11,191 bases of DNA from Desulfobacteraceae bacterium (lineage in GTDB: Bacteria; Desulfobacterota; DSM-4660; Desulfatiglandales; B25-G16). Every line of letters begins with the position of its first letter. The stretch's first letter is position 1. Shown one piece after another: positions 1-6,482 of the stretch. The position numbers and the translations under genes were made by a program. Under the pieces are notes generated by a model. The model was not told the origin of the DNA, did not search any database, and was given only the letters and a program-made list of their open reading frames with translations. The stretch is taken from NCBI GenBank assembly GCA_030669265.1, contig DAOVDY010000009.1, forward strand, positions 1 to 11,191, in the 5' to 3' direction.

Positions 1-21
1 GAATATGTATTTGATAACTAC

Positions 22-43
22 CTAAAAATCTTACGATTTTTGG
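22..43. other. Short inverted repeat upstream of tadA
   Basis: A 9-bp stem with a four-base loop: CTAAAAATC pairs with GATTTTTGG around TTAC, including one T-G pair. It ends 33 bp before the tadA start. There is no T-tract after it, so it is a poor intrinsic terminator. It may be the 3' end of a gene unit outside the window or part of the tadA leader. No function can be assigned. Confidence 0.3.
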
Positions 44-76
44 CTATGTGGTAATATAAAAAAAAGATAAAACATT

Positions 77-532
77 GTGGATTTTCATTACTTTATGCGA
101 GATGCAATTAAAGAGGCAAAAGATGGATGGCCAAATGGGGAGGTTCCAATAGGTGCACTTTTGATCAGCCAATCCGGTGAAATGTTAGCCAGAGATCATA
201 ATAGATGTATTTCACTTAATGATCCTACTGCTCACGCTGAAATACTGGTTATCAGACAGGCAGCAAAAAAACTTAAAAATTATAGATTGAATGGAGCGAC
301 AATGGTTGTTACTATTGAGCCATGCCCAATGTGTATGGGAGCTATAATGAATGCCAGGCTGGGTACACTCGTTTTTGGTGCATTTGATCCAAAGCTCGGG
401 GCTGCAGGTTCGATCTATAACCTACCTGATGATCAAAGACTCAATCACAGAATAAAAGTAATCCCGTGCATAATGGAACAAGAATGCCGAGATCTTATGC
501 AGGATTTTTTTCAAGAAAGGAGGCACCGTTAG
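77..532 (+). CDS. tadA: tRNA-specific adenosine deaminase TadA
   Basis: Zinc deaminase of the cytidine/deoxycytidylate deaminase fold. The family converts the wobble adenosine (A34) of tRNA-Arg(ACG) to inosine in the cytoplasm. The 151-residue product is close to the usual TadA length. The catalytic HAE motif is at residues 53-55 (zinc-binding His53, proton-shuttling Glu55), and PCPMC at 82-86 supplies zinc ligands Cys83 and Cys86. The early EVPIGALLI stretch (22-30) is typical of TadA rather than of free-nucleoside deaminases. I take the GTG at 77 as start because the residues before Met7 (DFHYF) align with the N-terminus of known TadA; the in-frame ATG at 95 would remove them. No Shine-Dalgarno sequence is visible before the GTG. 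The last base of the TAG stop is also the first base of a tRNA-Ser gene. Confidence 0.93.
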   Translation: MDFHYFMRDAIKEAKDGWPNGEVPIGALLISQSGEMLARDHNRCISLNDPTAHAEILVIRQAAKKLKNYRLNGATMVVTIEPCPMCMGAIMNARLGTLVFGAFDPKLGAAGSIYNLPDDQRLNHRIKVIPCIMEQECRDLMQDFFQERRHR

Positions 533-627
533 GAGAGGTACCGAAGTGGTCGTAACGGGGTCGACTCGAAATCGATTTGTCTCGTTAAGAGCGGGGCACG
601 TGGGTTCGAATCCCACCCTCTCCGCCA
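532..627 (+). tRNA. tRNA-Ser (anticodon CGA)
   Basis: Class II tRNA with a long variable arm. The 5' acceptor strand GGAGAGG (532-538) pairs perfectly with CCTCTCC (617-623), followed by discriminator G624 and an encoded CCA (625-627). The anticodon loop reads CTCGAAA, giving anticodon CGA, which decodes UCG. The T arm is GTGGG-TTCGAAT-CCCAC. The first base G532 is shared with the tadA stop codon, so the tRNA is probably transcribed with tadA and cut out by RNase P. A short stem-loop lies just downstream. Confidence 0.96.
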
Positions 628-634
628 GGAAATC

Positions 635-657
635 TAACCCCCGATACATCGGGGTTA
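635..657 (+). terminator. Possible terminator or 3' hairpin after tRNA-Ser(CGA)
   Basis: CCCCGA (639-644) and TCGGGG (649-654) form a six-base GC-rich stem around TACA, extended by TAA/TTA outside one unpaired C. It lies 8-30 bp after the tRNA CCA end. The sequence after it is only weakly T-rich (ACATTTCAC), so it may terminate inefficiently or simply mark the 3' end processed from the tRNA precursor. Confidence 0.4.
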
Positions 658-689
658 CATTTCACAATTAGCTTATGGCTGTAGGCCTT

Positions 690-719
690 TTGGAATAATT
701 AAATACAACTACATATTCT
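690..719 (+). promoter_or_regulatory. Weak sigma70-type promoter candidate for tRNA-Ser(GGA)
   Basis: TTGGAA (690-695) matches four of six bases of the -35 consensus. TATTCT (714-719), 18 bp later, matches four of six of the -10 consensus. A transcript starting near 726 would carry a leader of about 70 bases before the tRNA at 795, including the two competing hairpins at 755-791. In AT-rich DNA such matches are common by chance. Confidence 0.22.
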
Positions 720-754
720 TATTTCTAAAATATAACAAAGAATGCTATATGGCA

Positions 755-791
755 AAAGCGAAAGGCTAAAAGTATTTCGCTTTCGCGAAAT
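755..791 (+). promoter_or_regulatory. Pair of mutually exclusive hairpins before tRNA-Ser(GGA)
   Basis: AAAGCGAAA (755-763) can pair over nine bases with TTTCGCTTT (775-783). The same central segment can instead pair downstream: ATTTCGC (774-780) with GCGAAAT (785-791), a seven-base stem closing TTTC. The two structures share bases 775-783 and cannot form together. The second hairpin ends three bases before the mature tRNA 5' end at 795. Whether this is a regulatory switch, an RNase P context element or a decayed palindromic repeat cannot be told from the sequence. Confidence 0.4.
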
Positions 792-794
792 CAT

Positions 795-888
<94 letters not shown>

Positions 889-917
889 TATATACCGTTA
901 ACATCCTCCATAAGCCA

Positions 918-959
918 AGATCTAGAATTTATGTCAAATTTTATCTAATTGTTTTTTTT
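918..959 (+). terminator. Weak intrinsic terminator candidate after the tRNA-Ser genes
   Basis: AGAT (918-921) pairs with ATCT (943-946), and AATTT with AAATT inside it, around an ATGTC loop with a small internal loop between the two stems. Five bases later there is a run of eight T (952-959). The stem is AT-only apart from one pair, so it would be weak, but the T-run and its place between the tRNA and dnaX fit a terminator. Confidence 0.35.
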
Positions 960-970
960 GGGGAGCAAGC

Positions 971-997
971 AGTTTCTTGAGTTTGTTGAGTTTGTTG
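971..997. repeat. Three tandem copies of a 9-bp unit (AGTTTGTTG)
   Basis: AGTTTCTTG, AGTTTGTTG and AGTTTGTTG follow one another without gaps, with one mismatch in the first copy. A partial fourth copy (TGTT) may follow. The array lies 47 bp before the dnaX start in non-coding DNA. It is too short for a minisatellite with a known role. Similar small-period arrays occur before lysA and secA in this window. Confidence 0.75.
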
Positions 998-1044
998 TGT
1001 TAAAACCCTATGAACCAAACGAACGCAAAAAACACTAACAATTC

Positions 1045-2619
1045 ATGATGTCATACAAAGTTTTTGCCAGAAAGTGGAGACCTCAAATATTTGAAGAGGT
1101 TATAGGTCAGGAGCACATAACAGAGACTCTCAAAAATGCCTTGCTATCTGATAGATTAGCCCATGCCTATCTATTCAGCGGCACACGGGGTGTAGGAAAG
1201 ACATCGGTTGCCCGAATCTTTGCAAAGGCCCTTAATTGTCGAGACAGGCAGGAGGGAAACCCATGCAACAAATGCAATGCATGTATCGAGATAACCGATG
1301 GTTCGTCTGTGGATGTTCAGGAGATTGACGGTGCATCAAACAGGGGAATTGATGAAATACGGAATCTAAGAGAAAATATACGATATCTCCCTTCGAGTGG
1401 CAGTTATAGAATATATATCATAGACGAGGTTCATATGCTGACCCTCCCTGCATTTAATGCATTGCTAAAAACCCTGGAAGAACCGCCAGAGCATGTCAAA
1501 TTCATATTTGCTACAACAGAAGCCCACAAGGTACCAGTGACGATACTATCACGATGTCAAAGATTTGATTTTAAAAGGATACCCATAAAAAAAATAGAAG
1601 AGCAGATTAAAAAAATAGTGCAAAAAGAGGGAATAACGATAAGCGATGCAAGTATCGCTATTATATCAAAAGAGGCTGAAGGAAGCATGAGAGATGCCGA
1701 AAGTCTTCTCGATCAGGTTGTTTCCTTTGCTGGAGAAAATGTCAAGGATGAGCAAATAATGGAAGTCCTCGGAATAATAGATAGGGCGCTTATCTATAAG
1801 ACATCCCAGGCAATAATCGATGGCAACATCAAATTATGTCTGGATATAATTGATGAAATATATAATTACGGCTACGAGATTAAAGAATTTTATAAAGAAA
1901 TAATGGTCCAATTTCGAAATTTAATCGTTTCCCACATATCTCACAACGCTTCTCAAGCTATGGATTTACCTGATAATGAGTTACAAGAAACAAAAAGGCA
2001 GGCAAAAGAAGCAGGCCTGGAAAGGCTTCTTCAATCACTAAACTTTCTGATTAATCGGGAAGTAGATCTTCGCTATACAACTAACCCCAGGATTGCACTG
2101 GAGGCAATTTTACTTAAACTTGCAGGACTTAAAGAATATATTTCATTTGATGAGTTAATAAGCAAGATAGAAGAAATAGAAAAACGACTCAATAAATCGA
2201 GCAGAATAGAGTATGATAAAAAACCGGAAACAATGTTAATTAAAGAAGAATATCCAGCGAAAAAATCAATTCCGGATGATGGCAAGAAATGGAGTGAGTT
2301 TTTACGCTTTCTAACGACTAAAAATAAGGCGATGGCCAATGTACTAAAGAAATGGAAATCGTATACTCTTACCTCAGACAGCCTGGAATTACCCTATGCA
2401 GAAGAATCATTTACAAGAAGCTATTTTGATGACTCTGAGCACTTTGATCAGTTGATTGCCTATGCCCGAGATTTTTTTCAACCAGACTTTAAAATTTTAT
2501 TTACAAAGCAAAATGAGCCTAAAAAAGATGAAAAAAAAAGCGCAAAGGAAGATAGATTGCCGAGCACGGTAAATGATATACTTGATATATTTGAAGGCTC
2601 GATAATTAAAGAAAGTTAA
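1045..2619 (+). CDS. dnaX: DNA polymerase III subunit gamma/tau (clamp loader ATPase)
   Basis: Motor subunit of the clamp loader, which opens the beta sliding clamp and loads it on primed DNA. In the AAA+ core I see Walker A GTRGVGKT (residues 46-53), zinc-binding cysteines 65, 74, 77 and 80, Walker B with DEVH at 127-130, the SRC arginine-finger motif (169-171), and a sensor-2 motif GSMRDAES (213-220). Residues about 245-365 match the oligomerisation domain. A charged linker (about 385-425) leads to a C-terminal domain like a short tau domain V. At 524 residues it is shorter than the E. coli tau form (643) but longer than gamma (431). Two adjacent ATGs occur (1045, 1048); the family's usual MSY start favours 1048. 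No Shine-Dalgarno site is visible. A run of nine A lies at 2531-2539 near the 3' end. The frequent neighbours ybaB and recR do not follow. Confidence 0.95.
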   Translation: MMSYKVFARKWRPQIFEEVIGQEHITETLKNALLSDRLAHAYLFSGTRGVGKTSVARIFAKALNCRDRQEGNPCNKCNACIEITDGSSVDVQEIDGASNRGIDEIRNLRENIRYLPSSGSYRIYIIDEVHMLTLPAFNALLKTLEEPPEHVKFIFATTEAHKVPVTILSRCQRFDFKRIPIKKIEEQIKKIVQKEGITISDASIAIISKEAEGSMRDAESLLDQVVSFAGENVKDEQIMEVLGIIDRALIYKTSQAIIDGNIKLCLDIIDEIYNYGYEIKEFYKEIMVQFRNLIVSHISHNASQAMDLPDNELQETKRQAKEAGLERLLQSLNFLINREVDLRYTTNPRIALEAILLKLAGLKEYISFDELISKIEEIEKRLNKSSRIEYDKKPETMLIKEEYPAKKSIPDDGKKWSEFLRFLTTKNKAMANVLKKWKSYTLTSDSLELPYAEESFTRSYFDDSEHFDQLIAYARDFFQPDFKILFTKQNEPKKDEKKSAKEDRLPSTVNDILDIFEGSIIKES

Positions 2620-2633
2620 AAATTATAAGTTAG

Positions 2634-2680
2634 AAGTGAGCTAAAGTTTAAAAAATTTGCTTTTTTAACTTTAGGCACTT
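2634..2680. repeat. 47-bp near-perfect hairpin between dnaX and lysA
   Basis: The left arm has AAGTG, two extra bases, CTAAAGTT, one bulged T and six A. The right arm has six T, AACTTTAG, one extra G and CACTT. The loop is TTTGC. About 19 base pairs can form. It lies 14 bp after the dnaX stop, where a terminator would be expected, but the T-run is inside the stem rather than after it. The right arm contains the first copy of the TTTAGGCACTT repeat, so the hairpin and the repeat array look like parts of one element. Confidence 0.6.
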
Positions 2681-2705
2681 TAGGCACTTGCAATTTTAGG
2701 CACTT
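2670..2705. repeat. Three copies of TTTAGGCACTT before the lysA start
   Basis: Copies lie at 2670-2680, 2679-2689 and 2695-2705; the first two overlap by two bases (9-bp period) and the third follows after GCAAT. The last copy ends three bases before the lysA ATG at 2709. Its AGG (2698-2700) is eight bases from the ATG and is the only Shine-Dalgarno-like sequence there, so the repeat may have supplied the ribosome binding site. That role is inference. Confidence 0.75.
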
Positions 2706-2708
2706 ACA

Positions 2709-3962
2709 ATGAACCACTTTGTGTATAAAGACGATAATCTTTTTTGTGAGGATGTGCCGATAGCGAATATCGTTGAGCAGGTTGGAACACCTTTCTATCT
2801 CTACTCCCATGCTACAATAACCAGGCATTTTCGGGTTTTTGAAGGTGCTTTCAATGACTTCGACCACCTCACTTGCTTTTCTGTGAAATCCAACTCTAAT
2901 CTCGCTATCCTACGAATTTTCGCCTTACATGGAGGAGGAGCAGATATTGTTTCAGGCGGGGAACTCTTTCGAGCTCTCAGAGCAGGGATTCCACCTGATA
3001 AAATCTTTTATTCTGGCGTTGGAAAAACACCAGAAGAGATGAAATTAGCACTTAAATCAAATATTCGTATGTTTAATGTGGAGTCAGAGCAGGAATTGCA
3101 AACCTTGAATAAAATAGCTAACAATATGGGCTGTAAGGCAACAATAGCCATACGCATAAACCCTGAAGTGGAAACAAACACACACCCGTATATTTCTACC
3201 GGGCATAGTGAAAATAAGTTTGGCATATCGCTCGAAGACGCCTTAAACACATACGAATCAGCCAGGCAGTTAGAAAATATCGATGTAAAAGGAATATCAT
3301 GCCATATAGGAAGCCAACTTACTGATATCGATCCCTTTTTAAATGCCTTACGAAAATTAAAAGACATTTTAAAAGAATTAAAAAAAATGGCATTTGATAT
3401 TACATTCCTTAACCTGGGAGGCGGTCTTGGGATAACCTATGATGACGAAAAACCACCTCATCCCTTAGAATACGCAATGGCATTAAAAAAAGTGCTAGGA
3501 AAAGAAAACATTACCCTTATTCTTGAACCGGGCAGGGTTATTATTGGTAACGCTGGAATTCTGATCACACAAGTGCTCTATACCAAATCAACAAAAAATA
3601 AAAACTTTATTATCGTAGACGCCGGTATGAATGACTTAATCAGACCTACCCTATATAATTCTTTTCATGCCATACAGCCGGTAAAAATGATCCACTCGGA
3701 AATGGTAGTAGCTGATTTAGTAGGTCCTGTTTGTGAAACCGGGGATTTTTTTGTTAAAGATAGGAAAATGCCACCGTTTAAATCAGGAGATTTAGTAGCT
3801 ATAATGAGTGCCGGAGCCTACAGTTTTTCAATGGCCTCAAACTACAATTCTCGCCCCAGGCCTGCAGAGGTAATGGTTAAAGAAAAGCTCTTCTCCATAA
3901 TTAGATCAAGGGAAACATACGATGATCTTATTCATGGAGAGGTGATTCCCGAATTTCTTTGA
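2709..3962 (+). CDS. lysA: Diaminopimelate decarboxylase
   Basis: PLP-dependent enzyme that decarboxylates meso-diaminopimelate to L-lysine, the last step of lysine synthesis, in the cytoplasm. The 417-residue length is normal. The alanine-racemase-like barrel carries the PLP lysine Lys60 in FSVKSN, HIGSQ (199-203), the phosphate-binding glycines 237-239 in LNLGGGLG, and EPGR (273-276). The C-terminal beta domain has the active-site Cys342-Glu343 in GPVCETGD and Tyr371 in SAGAYSFSMASNYN. These separate it from ornithine/arginine decarboxylases of the same fold. It opens a closely packed gene run, with dapB 35 bp downstream. In many relatives dapF and dapA lie between lysA and dapB; here they do not. 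Translation initiation seems weak (AGG within an upstream repeat). Confidence 0.95.
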   Translation: MNHFVYKDDNLFCEDVPIANIVEQVGTPFYLYSHATITRHFRVFEGAFNDFDHLTCFSVKSNSNLAILRIFALHGGGADIVSGGELFRALRAGIPPDKIFYSGVGKTPEEMKLALKSNIRMFNVESEQELQTLNKIANNMGCKATIAIRINPEVETNTHPYISTGHSENKFGISLEDALNTYESARQLENIDVKGISCHIGSQLTDIDPFLNALRKLKDILKELKKMAFDITFLNLGGGLGITYDDEKPPHPLEYAMALKKVLGKENITLILEPGRVIIGNAGILITQVLYTKSTKNKNFIIVDAGMNDLIRPTLYNSFHAIQPVKMIHSEMVVADLVGPVCETGDFFVKDRKMPPFKSGDLVAIMSAGAYSFSMASNYNSRPRPAEVMVKEKLFSIIRSRETYDDLIHGEVIPEFL

Positions 3963-3997
3963 TATAAAATATTTTAATTTTGAAATAGGAGAAAAAA

Positions 3998-4816
3998 ATG
4001 ATAAAGGCTGTTGTTGCCGGTGCTGCTGGAAGGATGGGTGGAAGAATTATCCACATGATTCAACAAAGCGGTGAAATAACCTTAACAGGTTCCTTTGAAA
4101 GACCAGATCACCCTGCAATCGGCAAGGACGTGGGGGAGGTTGTTGGTCTTGGAACAATGGGTATTGACCTCACAGCTGATATCAGTGACGTAATGAAAGA
4201 TGCGGATGTGTTGATTGATTTTACTACTCCAGAAAGCACCTTGCATAATATCCGCTTTATTGCCGAGACAGGTCAGGCAATGGTGATTGGCACGACGGGT
4301 ATTACAGGCGAAAAGGAAAAAGATCTAAAGCTCCTTGCTCAAAAAATACGATGTGTCAGGTCCCCAAATATGAGCGTAGGGGTCAATGTGTTATTCAAAG
4401 TAGTTGGAGACCTCTCTATAATTCTTGGTAAAGACTACGATATGGAGGTGGTTGAAGCCCATCACAGGCTAAAAAAAGATGCCCCAAGCGGCACAGCAAT
4501 GCATCTTGCTAAAATCCTGGCTGATTCGACTGAACGAAACCTCGAGACGGACGCTGTCTATGAAAGAAAGGGTTTTATTGGTGTCAGGACTGAAGAAGAA
4601 ATTGGCATTCAATCCATAAGGGCTGGTGATATAGTAGGTGAGCATATGGTGATGTTTGCTGGAACAGGAGAAAGAATTGAGATTACTCATAGGGCACATA
4701 GCAGGGATAATTTTGCAAAGGGCGCATTGCTTGCAGCGACATGGGTTGTTAAACAACCGAATGGCCTTTATGATATGCAAGATGTATTGGGATTGAGAGA
4801 GAGGAAAAATGTTTAA
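3998..4816 (+). CDS. dapB: 4-hydroxy-tetrahydrodipicolinate reductase
   Basis: Reduces the dihydrodipicolinate precursor to tetrahydrodipicolinate with NAD(P)H, the second committed step toward diaminopimelate and lysine. The 272-residue protein has an N-terminal Rossmann motif GAAGRMG (8-14), DFTTPE (74-79), the hinge IGTTG (97-101), and the catalytic and substrate-binding segment EAHHRLKKDAPSGTA (153-167), with the His pair, Lys160 and the SGT loop. The C-terminal TGERIEITHRAHSRDNFAKGAL matches the family. A good ribosome binding site, TAGGAG (3986-3991), precedes the ATG. The gene overlaps dapL by eight bases, so the two are almost certainly translationally coupled. The product is the substrate of DapL, the next enzyme in the route. 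Confidence 0.96.
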   Translation: MIKAVVAGAAGRMGGRIIHMIQQSGEITLTGSFERPDHPAIGKDVGEVVGLGTMGIDLTADISDVMKDADVLIDFTTPESTLHNIRFIAETGQAMVIGTTGITGEKEKDLKLLAQKIRCVRSPNMSVGVNVLFKVVGDLSIILGKDYDMEVVEAHHRLKKDAPSGTAMHLAKILADSTERNLETDAVYERKGFIGVRTEEEIGIQSIRAGDIVGEHMVMFAGTGERIEITHRAHSRDNFAKGALLAATWVVKQPNGLYDMQDVLGLRERKNV

Positions 4817-5972
4817 ACTCGCTGAAAGAATTAATCAGTTACCCCCATACCTATTCAAAGAGATTGACCAAAAAAAGAAAGAGATAGCAGCAAAGGGTGT
4901 GGATATAATTGACCTTGGTATAGGTGACCCTGACCTCCCTACCCCACCTAATATTATAGAGGCAATGGTACAGGCCGTACGAGAGCCTGCCAATCATCAT
5001 TACCCCTCGTATTCTGGAATGGAAGATTTTAAGATCGCCATTGCCAAATGGTACGAAACGAGATTCTCAGTCAAACTTGATCCAGCAAGTGAGGTAATTG
5101 CCCTGATAGGCGCAAAAGAAGGGATAGCCAATATTTCCCTGGCATTTCTAAACCCAGGTGATTGTGCTCTCATTCCCTCCCCTGCGTATCCAGTGTATAA
5201 TAGTGGCACCCATTTTGCGGGTGGAAAACCCTATCTTGTACCCCTTTATAAAGAAAATAATTTCCTTCCAGATCTTGCCCTTATTCCAGATGAAGTCGCT
5301 CAAACGGCCACAATGTTATGGCTCAATTATCCTAACAATCCAACAGCAGCCGTAGCTGATAGGCATTTCTTTGAAGAGGTGGTCACATTTGCACACACCT
5401 ATCACATAATGGTATGCCATGATCTTACCTATAGTGAAATCGCCTTTGACGGATACAAACCAATGAGCCTTCTTGAAATCAAAGGAGCGAAAGATATAGG
5501 AATAGAATTTCATTCCTTATCAAAAACGTTCAACATGACTGGATGGCGGATCGGATTTGCCGTGGGAAACAGTGAGGCCATTAATGGATTAGGTGCAATT
5601 AAAAGCAACATCGATTCAGGTATTTTCCAGGCTATTCAAGTAGCTGGTATAGAGGCCCTGAGGGCAGTCGAGGAAAGTAGTGCAGCGATACGAAAAATTT
5701 ATACCAGGAGGAGAGATATTATGGTCAAGGGGCTGAGGGATTCCGGTTTCACGGTAAATCCATCCAGGGCCACGTTTTATCTCTGGGTTCCAGTTCCTGA
5801 TTCCTATACGTCAGTGAATCTCACAACGAGGTTCTTGGAGGAAGCTGGTGTTGTGGTAACCCCAGGTAATGGATTTGGTTATCCTGGCGAAGGCTATATA
5901 AGGCTGGCATTGACAAAGGATGAGAGCCGCCTTGTAGAGGCAATAGAGAGGATACAAAATATCGGCATATAA
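4809..5972 (+). CDS. dapL: LL-diaminopimelate aminotransferase
   Basis: Class I/II PLP aminotransferase that converts tetrahydrodipicolinate directly to LL-diaminopimelate using glutamate, bypassing the acylated DapD/DapC/DapE steps. Visible features are the N-terminal LPPYLFKEID stretch and LGIGDPDLPTP (36-46) typical of bacterial DapL, the NYPNNPT motif (173-179), Asp205 facing the PLP ring nitrogen, the PLP lysine Lys239 in SLSKTFNMTGWRIGF, and the carboxylate-binding Arg365 in GYIRLAL. The 387-residue length fits. Fold type I aminotransferases are hard to tell apart, but linkage to lysA and dapB strongly supports DapL. AGAGGA (4800-4805) is the ribosome binding site, inside the dapB end. 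The stop codon TAA touches the folK start in the same reading frame. Confidence 0.9.
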   Translation: MFKLAERINQLPPYLFKEIDQKKKEIAAKGVDIIDLGIGDPDLPTPPNIIEAMVQAVREPANHHYPSYSGMEDFKIAIAKWYETRFSVKLDPASEVIALIGAKEGIANISLAFLNPGDCALIPSPAYPVYNSGTHFAGGKPYLVPLYKENNFLPDLALIPDEVAQTATMLWLNYPNNPTAAVADRHFFEEVVTFAHTYHIMVCHDLTYSEIAFDGYKPMSLLEIKGAKDIGIEFHSLSKTFNMTGWRIGFAVGNSEAINGLGAIKSNIDSGIFQAIQVAGIEALRAVEESSAAIRKIYTRRRDIMVKGLRDSGFTVNPSRATFYLWVPVPDSYTSVNLTTRFLEEAGVVVTPGNGFGYPGEGYIRLALTKDESRLVEAIERIQNIGI

Positions 5973-6482
5973 TTGAAACGCACGATAGCATATATAGGGA
6001 TAGGATCAAACCTGGGGGATAAACCTTTCAATTGTCGGTACTCTATTGACCAGATAGACACATTAGATGGCTGTCATGTGATTGATCGCTCAACACTATT
6101 TAAAACAGAGCCAGAGGGTGTTACTGGACAGCCTTGGTATGTAAATTGTGTTGCTCAGATTGCAACGACAAAAAGCTCCTTCGAACTATTAAATGGGCTT
6201 TTGAATATAGAATCTGCGATGGGCAGAGTAATGAAGAAACGGTGGGAGGCCAGAATAATTGATCTCGACATACTTCTGTTTGGTCAAGAGATACGAGAAT
6301 CTCATAATCTAATTATCCCCCATCCATTGATGCACACAAGGCGGTTTGCATTAGAACCTTTGGTTCAATTGACACCTGACCTTGTGCATCCTGTTTTTAA
6401 ATTAACTATGAGTGAGCTGTTGAATAAATTACCGCTCCCGCCATATGGCGGGACTGTCGAAGTACTAAAGGAGGAATCATGA
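5973..6482 (+). CDS. folK: 2-amino-4-hydroxy-6-hydroxymethyldihydropteridine pyrophosphokinase (HPPK)
   Basis: Transfers pyrophosphate from ATP to 6-hydroxymethyl-7,8-dihydropterin, a step of folate synthesis. The 169-residue protein shows the family's GIGSNLGDK near the start (9-17), the W/YVN substrate region (55-58), the Mg-binding DLD (Asp97, Asp99) after KRWEARII, and the signature [16 protein letters not shown] (115-130). The start is a TTG directly after the dapL TAA and in the same frame. No ATG or GTG near it would keep the first beta strand ([10 protein letters not shown]), so TTG is the likely start, probably reached by ribosomes ending dapL. There is no clear Shine-Dalgarno site. 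The 3' end overlaps the transaldolase start by four bases (ATGA) and contains a 16-bp perfect palindrome. Confidence 0.93.
   Translation: MKRTIAYIGIGSNLGDKPFNCRYSIDQIDTLDGCHVIDRSTLFKTEPEGVTGQPWYVNCVAQIATTKSSFELLNGLLNIESAMGRVMKKRWEARIIDLDILLFGQEIRESHNLIIPHPLMHTRRFALEPLVQLTPDLVHPVFKLTMSELLNKLPLPPYGGTVEVLKEES
6437..6452. repeat. Perfect GC-rich palindrome at the 3' end of folK
   Basis: CCCGCCATATGGCGGG is a perfect 16-base palindrome (six GC pairs around ATAT). It encodes part of the folK C-terminal tail (LPPYGG) after the conserved core. It lies 14 bases before the transaldolase ribosome binding site at 6467-6474. As RNA it would form a compact stem. It could affect translation of the next gene, mark an RNA processing site or be chance. 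Confidence 0.6.

Noticed and set aside
422..649. Minus-strand open frame across the tadA end and tRNA-Ser(CGA)
   Set aside because: It reads through a perfect tRNA gene and the tadA 3' end. The apparent ERVGFEP peptide is a well-known false translation of tRNA-Ser antisense sequence.
1584..1600. Eight-A run in dnaX as a programmed frameshift site
   Set aside because: A -1 shift here would stop within a few codons and leave only about 190 residues of the ATPase core, so a functional short form is unlikely.
2634..2705. Repeat cluster as a CRISPR array
   Set aside because: The units are 11 bp with overlaps or 5-bp gaps. There are no 25-40 bp repeats or unique spacers, and no cas genes are present.
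3008..3367. 119-residue minus-strand frame inside lysA
   Set aside because: It lies wholly within conserved lysA sequence, and its peptide shows no recognisable motif. It is a shadow of the real gene.
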